From JAMHWF01 sp048500255 (lineage in GTDB: Bacteria; Pseudomonadota; Gammaproteobacteria; Burkholderiales; Burkholderiaceae_C), in assembly GCA_048500255.1 (NCBI GenBank), contig JASNYH010000011.1:1-64000 (forward strand): a DNA stretch of 64,000 nt. The letters run 5' to 3'. Shown in pieces: positions 58,040 through 64,000 of the stretch. The notes under the pieces are model-generated. The model had not been told where the DNA came from, did no database searches, and saw only the letters and a list, made by a program, of their open reading frames with translations. The position numbers and the translations under genes were made by a program. Every line of letters starts with the position of its first letter. Positions within the stretch are counted from its first letter, which is position 1.

Positions 58040-58993
58040 CTAGGCGTGACGGCGCGATCGGGCGGTCCTTGTCGCGCCGATCGCCTGTCCGAGCAGTCCC
58101 ACGAGGCCGCCGGGCGCAAAGCGGATGACCGCGATGACGATGATGCCGCCGAGCAGCGCCGCGACGTCGGGCATGCCCTCGAGACCGCGTTCGACGATGT
58201 AGTACATCAGGCCGGCGCCCAGCAGCGGCCCCGTGACCGTGCCGAGTCCGCCGACGATCGCCATCACGACCATGCCGACCGTCCAGCTCATGCCGAACAG
58301 GTTGTCGGGCACGAGCGAGATCTGATTCAGCGCGATCAGCGAACCGGCCATGCCGGTGTAGAAGCCGCTGACCGTGAACACCGTGGCCTTGATGCGCCGG
58401 CCGTCGACGCCCAGCGATCGGGCCGCGTCTTCGTCGTCACGCACCGCCATGACGCGCAGTCCGAACGTGCCGTGGCCGAGCCACCAGGCCGTCAGCGAGA
58501 TCGCCGTCACCAGCCCGAGCGCCAGCCCGTACAGCGTCGCGGCCTCGGGCAGATCGGCGATCGGCAGGTTGAGGCCGCGACTCGCACCCACCGCGTCCCA
58601 GTTGACCATCCACGCCTGCGCGGCCAGCGCCATCGCCAGGGTCGCGATCGCGAAGTAGACGCCTCGCAGGCGCAGCAGCGCAACGCACGACAGCAGTGCG
58701 AGCGCCGCCGCCGCCAGGCCCGAGGCCATCAGCGCGGCAGGCAGCGCCAGCTCGAAGCGCAGCGTCAGCAGACCCGTCGTGTACGCACCGGTGCCGACGA
58801 AGGCCGCGTGGCCCAGCGACATCAGTCCGGCATAGCCGCCGATCAGGTTCCAGGCCTGCGCCAGTGCGGCCATCAGCAGCAGCGACAGGACCGCCGACTG
58901 CGTTCCCGGTTCGGCGACGCCCGGCAGCACCGCGAACGCTGCCAGCGCCGCCGCAGCAGCGCCGAGTTCGGTGCGTTTGAAGGTCCCTTTCAT
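58040..58993 (-). CDS. livM: Branched-chain amino acid-type ABC permease LivM
   Basis: A 317-residue membrane protein with the LivM signature WNLIGGYAGLMSLGHAAFVGTG, about nine helices, and the EAA-like loop GLRVMAVRDDEDAARSLGVD. HAAT-family importers take up branched-chain amino acids, amides, urea or aromatic acids. It overlaps livH by 4 nt and is the last gene of an operon coming from the right edge of the window. Confidence 0.9.
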   Translation of the reverse strand: MKGTFKRTELGAAAAALAAFAVLPGVAEPGTQSAVLSLLLMAALAQAWNLIGGYAGLMSLGHAAFVGTGAYTTGLLTLRFELALPAALMASGLAAAALALLSCVALLRLRGVYFAIATLAMALAAQAWMVNWDAVGASRGLNLPIADLPEAATLYGLALGLVTAISLTAWWLGHGTFGLRVMAVRDDEDAARSLGVDGRRIKATVFTVSGFYTGMAGSLIALNQISLVPDNLFGMSWTVGMVVMAIVGGLGTVTGPLLGAGLMYYIVERGLEGMPDVAALLGGIIVIAVIRFAPGGLVGLLGQAIGATRTARSRRHA

Positions 58994-59853
58994 GCAGCCC
59001 TCCTCCGCCCGAACAAGCCCTGAGGTCGCAGCCACAGCAGCAGGATGAACAGCAGATAGACCGTCAGCAGCTGGTAGACGGGGCCGAACACGGCGCCGCC
59101 GAAGCTCTGCGCCAGGCCGACGACGATGGCCGCCGCGAGCGTGCCGAGCATCGAGCCCATGCCGCCCAGCACCACGACGGTGAAGCCGATGGTGAGGAAC
59201 GCCAGGCCGGATGTCGGCGTGATCGACAGCCCGACGCCGACGACGACGCCGGCGACCGCGGCGAGCGCCGCCGCGATGCCGAACGTCACGGCGTACAGAT
59301 GCCGCACATCGATGCCCATCGTCGACGCCGTCTCGGGATCGGCCGACGCGGCGCGCAACGCCGACCCGAAGCGCGTCCAGCGCATCGCGCCGGCGGCCGC
59401 GAGCGCCAGGCCGACGCCGATGGCCAGCGCAACGAGGTCGATGACGCGCACGCGCAGCGCGCCGATGTCGATGCCGGCCGTGCCGACCGTCGATGGCAAC
59501 GAGCGCGGCGCGCCGGTGAACAGCAGCGTGTAGATGCTCTGCGCCAGCAGCAGCAGCCCGAAGGTGCCCACGAGCGCCGACTCGGAGCCGCGGCGCAGCA
59601 GCCCGGTGAGCAGCAGGCGCTGGATCGCATAGCCGATCGCGAACATGACCGGACACACGACGACGAGCGAGAGCAGCGGATCGAGCCCGGAACGCGCGAC
59701 GACGATCCAGGCCAGGTAGCCGCCACCCACGACGAGCGCGCCATGCGCAAGGTTGACGAGGTGCATCACGCCGAACACCAGCGACAAGCCGAGCGCGATG
59801 GTCGCGTACAGGCCGCCGGTCAGGACGCCGTAGACGACGGTATCGATCGACAT
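58990..59853 (-). CDS. livH: Branched-chain amino acid-type ABC permease LivH
   Basis: A 287-residue permease starting MSIDTVVYGVLTGGLYATIA, with VMHLVNLAHGALVVGGGYLA and the coupling loop ALRAASADPETASTMGIDV, as in LivH. It pairs with LivM; the substrate is set by the binding protein encoded just upstream. It is 40 nt downstream of livK. Confidence 0.9.
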   Translation of the reverse strand: MSIDTVVYGVLTGGLYATIALGLSLVFGVMHLVNLAHGALVVGGGYLAWIVVARSGLDPLLSLVVVCPVMFAIGYAIQRLLLTGLLRRGSESALVGTFGLLLLAQSIYTLLFTGAPRSLPSTVGTAGIDIGALRVRVIDLVALAIGVGLALAAAGAMRWTRFGSALRAASADPETASTMGIDVRHLYAVTFGIAAALAAVAGVVVGVGLSITPTSGLAFLTIGFTVVVLGGMGSMLGTLAAAIVVGLAQSFGGAVFGPVYQLLTVYLLFILLLWLRPQGLFGRRRAA

Positions 59854-59892
59854 GGTGGGCCCCTTCGCAACCGGTTCACGCTCCCACGCGCG

Positions 59893-61101
59893 TCACTTGG
59901 CGAATCCGGGCAGCGGCACGATCAGCCGCGATGCGGTCGCATCGGCCGGCACGACCCGGGCCTGCTTGCTGCCCTGCCACTGGCGCATGAACGCCGGGAC
60001 GATGTGCGCGTTCTTCTCGAACCGCACCGGCCCGACGACGGTTCTCGCGTCCGTCGTGCCCAGCGCCGCATTGATCGCCTTCGGGTCGGCCGACCCGGCG
60101 CGCCGGATCGCGTCGAACAGCAGCTGGGCCGTGGCGTAGTTCGTCGCGACAGTCTCGAGGTCGGTGGTCATGCCGTACTTGTCGCCCCACAGCTTCATGA
60201 CGCGATCAGTGCCCGGATGGTTGGCCTCGGGCGACCACCAGCCGAACATCATCGTGCCTTCGGCAAGCTCGCCGAGCGTCTTCGGCCAGAACACCGTGTG
60301 GGCGCACTTCTCGCACGCGGCCATCTTCGGCGCGTAGCCCAGCGCCTTCATCTGCTTCCACAGCGCGATGCCGTCGGGCGGAATCATGATGGCGAACACC
60401 AGGTCGGCATCGGCCGCCTTCGCGCCGCGGATGAACTGGTTGAAGTCCGTGGTGCCGATCGGGAACTTGGCGCGATAGACGACCTGAAATCCGAGCTGCG
60501 GCGCGTGCTTCTCCCACAACTGGCCGAACACGGCGCCGTCGTCCTCGGTGTCGGTGAACAGCGCCACGCGCTTGTTCGAGCCGGCGAGTTGTCCGGCCTC
60601 GAGATGCAGGCGCGTCATCTGCGTCTCCGAGACGAAGACGTCCCAGGCGTACTTCCAGCCGCGCGGATTCGCGCTCTGCCACGCCTCGACCGGCGTGTTG
60701 CTGAAGACGGCCGGCACGCGCAGCTGCTCGGCGACGTTGGACAGCGGAATCGACAGCGGCGGCGTGAACGAGCCGAGCAGCGCGACGGCACGGTGCTCGA
60801 GCGCGAGTGCCCGCGCCTGCTGGGTGACGAGGTTCGGATCGCTCTTGTTGTCGAGCACGCGGTAGTCGATCCTGCGCCTGACGCCGCCGACCTGCAGGCC
60901 GCCGTCGGCGTTGATGTCGGCCACCGCCTGCTGGTTGGCTTCTCGCACCAGCGCGCCGAGCGTCTGCAGCGGCCCGGTCAGCGGCAGCGTGCTGCCGATC
61001 ACGATGGGCGCGGCGTCCTGCGCCATCGCGGGGGCGGTCCCGCCCACCATGGCGGCCGCCCACATCGACGCGGCCAGCGCCAGCTTGCTTGCGTATCGCA
61101 T
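59893..61101 (-). CDS. LivK-type periplasmic binding protein (HAAT family)
   Basis: The 402-residue product has a signal peptide (about 6-26, cleavage near APAMAQ-D) and the type I periplasmic-binding fold start IVIGSTLPLTGPLQTLGALV, VRRRIDYRVLDNKSDPNLV, and FSNTPVEAW. Its ligand cannot be predicted; family members bind amino acids, amides or aromatic acids. It lies between the fused ATPase and the permease genes. Confidence 0.88.
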   Translation of the reverse strand: MRYASKLALAASMWAAAMVGGTAPAMAQDAAPIVIGSTLPLTGPLQTLGALVREANQQAVADINADGGLQVGGVRRRIDYRVLDNKSDPNLVTQQARALALEHRAVALLGSFTPPLSIPLSNVAEQLRVPAVFSNTPVEAWQSANPRGWKYAWDVFVSETQMTRLHLEAGQLAGSNKRVALFTDTEDDGAVFGQLWEKHAPQLGFQVVYRAKFPIGTTDFNQFIRGAKAADADLVFAIMIPPDGIALWKQMKALGYAPKMAACEKCAHTVFWPKTLGELAEGTMMFGWWSPEANHPGTDRVMKLWGDKYGMTTDLETVATNYATAQLLFDAIRRAGSADPKAINAALGTTDARTVVGPVRFEKNAHIVPAFMRQWQGSKQARVVPADATASRLIVPLPGFAK

Positions 61102-61152
61102 GTCGTCTCCTCTCGCTTCTGTGTGTGGTGTGTCGGTCGGGGAATGCCGCCG

Positions 61153-62718
61153 TCAATGCGCGACGGCGGCGGGTTGCGGCTGCGATCGTTGCTCGCCGAC
61201 GCCGCCGAAATAGACCTTCCAGAGCGTCGCTTCGCCGCGCAATTCGGCGGGTGAGCCCTCGAACGAAACGGCGCCGTGATCGAGCACATAGGCGCGATCG
61301 GCCACGGCCAGGCTGCGGTGCACGTTCTGCTCGACGAGCAGCACCGCCGTGCCGGCGTCGCGGATGTCGGCGACGGCGCCCAGGATCTGCGACGCGACGA
61401 TCGGCGCGAGGCCGAGCGAGGCCTCGTCGAGGATCAGCAGACGCGGCGACGACATCAGCGCGCGGCCGATCGCGACCATCTGCTGCTGGCCGCCCGACAA
61501 CGTGCCGGCGAGCTGTTCCTGCCGTTCGCGCAGCGCCGGGAACAACTCGAACACGCGCTCACGGCGCGCTGCCAGGCCGTGCCGGGCCCGCGGCGTGTAT
61601 GCGCCGAGGTCGAGGTTCTCGCGCACCGTCAGCTCACCGAACAGCTTGCGCCCCTCGTGGCAGTGCGCGATGCCCAGCGCCACGCGCTCGTGCGCCGGCA
61701 GCGCGCCGATGTCCCGGCCGTCGAAGCTCAGGCGCCCGGCACTCGGCCTCACCAGCCCGCTTGCGACCCTGGCCAGCGTCGTCTTGCCGGCGCCGTTGGC
61801 GCCGAAGACGGCGACGACTTCGCCGCTCTTCACGTGCAGATCGACGCGATGCAACGCACGGGCGCCGCCGTAATGAGCCGACACGCCATGCAGGCGCAGC
61901 AGGTCGGCGCCCATGGGCCGCCGCACCCGCGCCGGCCGCGACGCATCGGCATCGCCGTCGGCCCGCGTGGCGGTGCCGAGATAGAGCGCTCGCACCTGCG
62001 GATCGGCCGCGATCGCCTCGGGCGTGCCCGTCGCGACGATGCGTCCCCAGTCGAGCACGACGACGCGAGCCGCCAGTTCGCGGATGACGCTCTCGACGTG
62101 CTCGACGACGATCAGCGTGGTGCCGGCGTGGCGCACCCGAGCCACCAGCTCGATCATCGTCTGCAGCTCGGCGTGCACCAGCCCGGCCCCGACTTCATCG
62201 AGCAGCAGCACGCGCGGCGCCGTCGACAGCGCGCGCGCCAGCTCGAGGCGCTTCAGGTCGAGCAGCCCGAGCCGGGCGGCCGGCGTGTCGGCCTTGGCGG
62301 CCAGTCCGGTCGCTTCGAGCACGCCGTCGACATGTTCGGCCACACCCTTGCGCCGTCGCTTTTCGCCGGCCAGCGCGCCGACCTGCACGTTCTGCCGCAC
62401 GGTCAGGCCGCGGAACGGCTTAGGCGTCTGGTGCGCCAGCGCGACGCCGGCATGCGCGACGCGGTGCTGCGGCAGGCGGTCCAGTCGCAGACCGTCGAAC
62501 CACACCTCTCCGCTGTCGGGGCGCTGCTCGCCGGCGATCATCCTGAGCATCGTGCTCTTGCCGGCACCGTTGGGGCCGATCACGCCGAGCACCTCGCCGG
62601 CACCCACGTCGAGCGAACAGCCGTCGGCCGCGACGACGCCGCCGAAGCGCTTGCTCACGGCGCGCAGCGACAGCAGCGCACCGGCGGACCGGGCGCCGTC
62701 GTGGGCGGCGGGGTTCAT
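61153..62718 (-). CDS. Fused LivG-LivF ABC transporter ATPase
   Basis: One 521-residue ORF encodes two ABC ATPase domains that are normally separate proteins. Domain 1 (about 15-270, LivG-like) has Walker A GPNGAGKST at 48-56 and Walker B VLLLDEVGAG, but its signature is degenerate (LGLLDLKRLELAR in place of LSGGQ). Domain 2 (about 285-510, LivF-like) has Walker A GANGAGKTT and a normal LSGGQQQMVAIGRAL. No stop or start lies between them; the linker is Arg/Asp-rich. It would energise LivHM as a built-in heterodimer. The start overlaps the preceding stop by 4 nt. Confidence 0.87.
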   Translation of the reverse strand: MNPAAHDGARSAGALLSLRAVSKRFGGVVAADGCSLDVGAGEVLGVIGPNGAGKSTMLRMIAGEQRPDSGEVWFDGLRLDRLPQHRVAHAGVALAHQTPKPFRGLTVRQNVQVGALAGEKRRRKGVAEHVDGVLEATGLAAKADTPAARLGLLDLKRLELARALSTAPRVLLLDEVGAGLVHAELQTMIELVARVRHAGTTLIVVEHVESVIRELAARVVVLDWGRIVATGTPEAIAADPQVRALYLGTATRADGDADASRPARVRRPMGADLLRLHGVSAHYGGARALHRVDLHVKSGEVVAVFGANGAGKTTLARVASGLVRPSAGRLSFDGRDIGALPAHERVALGIAHCHEGRKLFGELTVRENLDLGAYTPRARHGLAARRERVFELFPALRERQEQLAGTLSGGQQQMVAIGRALMSSPRLLILDEASLGLAPIVASQILGAVADIRDAGTAVLLVEQNVHRSLAVADRAYVLDHGAVSFEGSPAELRGEATLWKVYFGGVGEQRSQPQPAAVAH

Positions 62719-63761
62719 CCGGCTCTCGTCGTGGCGAGCACGGCGCCGGCCAGTCCACCGTCGGGGGTGCAGGCCATCGCGGCGCGCCGCGCACGGCCCG
62801 ACCAGATCGTCTCGGGACGGCACTGCAGCAGAACGATGTTGCTGCCGGACGGCAGGTCGCGGTCGATCGCGAACTCGATGTCCTGCGGCGCGCCGTGCAT
62901 GCGCTCGAGCCGCTTGCCGATGCGCGCCAGCGCCAGCACTTCGTCGTCGGCGAGGCACAGCTGCACGCGCCGGTCGTGGTCGACCGGCGTCGCGTCGTGG
63001 CCGTGCAGGTATTCGAGGTGCTTGTCGCCGACGACCCGCTCGAGCACCAGCCCCTCGATCTTGGCGACGACCCAGCGATCCGGCGTGACTTCGCCGCCGA
63101 CGACGCCGAGCCCGAGGCCGTACGACGCCTCGATCACGATGCGCGAGCGGTCGCCGGTCACGGGGCTGAGCGTGAACATGACGCCGGCGGCGCGCGCTTT
63201 CACCGTCTTCTGCACCACCACCGCCATGTCGACGCCGAGCGGCGCAATACCGTTCTTCCACGCATAGCCGAGCGCGCGCGGCGTGAATGCGCTGGCCCAG
63301 CAGCGGCGCACGTGCAGCTCGACCTCGGCGGCGCCGCGCATACCGACGTAGGTCTCGTATTCGCCGGCGAAGCTCGCGCCCGCCGAGTCCTCGGCGGTGG
63401 CGCTCGAACGCACCGCGACCGACACGTCGGCCGCGCCGACGCGCTCGCACAGCTGCGCATAGGCCAGCGCCAGCGGCTCGCTCAGAGGGCCCGGCAGCGG
63501 CGTGTAGTCGAACCAGCCGGCGATCGTGCCGGCGGCCTCGTCCAGCGCCTCGATCGGCGCATCGGCGAGGCCGCGCAGGCGCTCGTCGAGGCGCGCGCCG
63601 AGCCCGGTCGCCGCCAGGTAGTCGCGGTACGCCTGCGTCGACAGCGTGAAGCCGGGCGAGACCGGGATGCCCGCCTGCGTCATCGTCGCGAGGCCCTGCG
63701 CCTTGCCGCCGACCCGCCGCGGGTCGGTCGAACGCGCATCGTCGAAGCCGAGCGTGAGCAT
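62715..63761 (-). CDS. PEP synthase/PPDK N-terminal (ATP-grasp) domain protein
   Basis: A 348-residue stand-alone PPDK_N domain: VGGKAQGLATMTQAGIPVSP, SVAVRSSATAEDSAGASFAG, VMFTLSPVTGDRSRIVIEAS and LEYLHGHDATPV. In PEP synthase this ATP-binding domain phosphorylates the mobile histidine domain, encoded separately just upstream here. The arrangement of separate ATP-grasp and His-domain subunits is that of phenylphosphate synthase (about 40 and 70 kDa). Substrate is inferred as an aryl or hydroxy compound imported by the Liv system; this is unproven. Confidence 0.83.
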   Translation of the reverse strand: MLTLGFDDARSTDPRRVGGKAQGLATMTQAGIPVSPGFTLSTQAYRDYLAATGLGARLDERLRGLADAPIEALDEAAGTIAGWFDYTPLPGPLSEPLALAYAQLCERVGAADVSVAVRSSATAEDSAGASFAGEYETYVGMRGAAEVELHVRRCWASAFTPRALGYAWKNGIAPLGVDMAVVVQKTVKARAAGVMFTLSPVTGDRSRIVIEASYGLGLGVVGGEVTPDRWVVAKIEGLVLERVVGDKHLEYLHGHDATPVDHDRRVQLCLADDEVLALARIGKRLERMHGAPQDIEFAIDRDLPSGSNIVLLQCRPETIWSGRARRAAMACTPDGGLAGAVLATTRAG

Positions 63762-63775
63762 GACGGCCCTGCCCT

Positions 63776-64000
63776 TCACGCGGCCAGCAGCGTGACGGTG
63801 CCCTTGTGGCCGTCGATGCGCACGCGCTGTCCCGTCTTGAGCCGCGCCGTCGCGAAGCCGGTGCTGACGACCGCCGGCATGCCGTACTCCCTGCATACGA
63901 TCGCGGCGTGGCTCATCATGCCGCCGATGTCGGTGACGACGCCGGCGACGACGGAGAAGGCCGACGCCCACGACGGTGCCGTGATCGGCGCGACGAGGAT
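63776..64000 (-). CDS. PEP-utilising mobile (histidine) domain protein, C-terminal part
   Basis: Only the last 74 codons are in the window; the gene runs in from the right edge. The frame reads LVAPITAPSWASAFSVVAGV, TDIGGMMSHAAIVCREYGMP, with the phospho-histidine in GGMMSHAAIV, then a closing RVRIDGHKGTVTLLAA. It is 14 nt upstream of the ATP-grasp gene. It would carry the phosphoryl group between ATP and the substrate. Confidence 0.82.
   Translation of the reverse strand: MLVAPITAPSWASAFSVVAGVVTDIGGMMSHAAIVCREYGMPAVVSTGFATARLKTGQRVRIDGHKGTVTLLAA

Noticed and set aside
1..64000. CRISPR array or rRNA operon
   Set aside because: No regularly spaced direct repeats with unique spacers, and no rRNA-like conserved stretches were seen.

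Overview
The window is high-GC DNA (about 70 percent by eye) from a betaproteobacterium, most likely order Burkholderiales. The evidence is gene content and order: hupB, tRNA-Val and ppiD together; EarP beside an EF-P whose loop carries Arg32; MnmC; and four Bug/TctC-type periplasmic binding proteins. Genus cannot be fixed from sequence alone.

Layout. 1-3110 is the scarred edge of an integrated element abutting the 3' end of tRNA-His. It holds an SbcC-like ATPase (running off the left edge), an SbcD-like metallophosphoesterase, a small unrecognised ORF, a fragment resembling a recombination directionality factor, and a tyrosine integrase that has lost its catalytic C-terminus. 3235-15009 is mostly housekeeping: tRNA-His, ppiD, tRNA-Val, hupB, an EamA permease, pgsA, a lipoprotein, uvrC, earP, efp, a Bug protein and mnmC. 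15019-25417 holds a cupin, a methyltransferase divergent from a SARP/TPR regulator, a hicB remnant, and a complete RND efflux operon divergent from its TetR regulator, with a TTACAT/ATGTAA dyad between. 25440-30679 is a LysR-linked catabolic cluster (TPP enzyme, Bug protein, FAD oxidase). 30684-35376 is housekeeping again (rpiA, fumC, pyrD, a cardiolipin synthase-like lipoprotein).

35640-45342 is a lower-GC island that I consider the most unusual part. It has a FabG-like reductase, an acyl carrier protein, two ketosynthase-like genes, a membrane-anchored FeeM-like N-acyltransferase, and a Lol/MacB-like ABC exporter with a LolA-like periplasmic protein and an outer-membrane barrel-like protein. 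It is decaying. A deletion has fused the ACP to the tail of a ketosynthase, and an IS3-family element with a 3-bp target duplication splits the second ketosynthase-like gene.

45479-52570 is an IclR-linked catabolic operon: FAD oxidoreductase, IclR, aconitase-X large and small subunits, and an IlvD-family dehydratase, divergent from a Bug protein. An intergenic repeat sits between the two aconitase-X subunits and encodes a 61-codon ORF that overlaps both neighbours. 52653-55518 holds a 3-oxoacid CoA-transferase pair divergent from a thioesterase across a triple TACGTA site, a PAS-LuxR regulator and a GYD protein. 55545-58003 is a MarR-linked amidohydrolase and Bug pair with a perfect 9-bp dyad operator. 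58040-64000 is a LivMHK-type ABC importer with an unusual fused LivG-LivF ATPase, in one operon with a split PEP-synthase-like pair that resembles phenylphosphate synthase in architecture.
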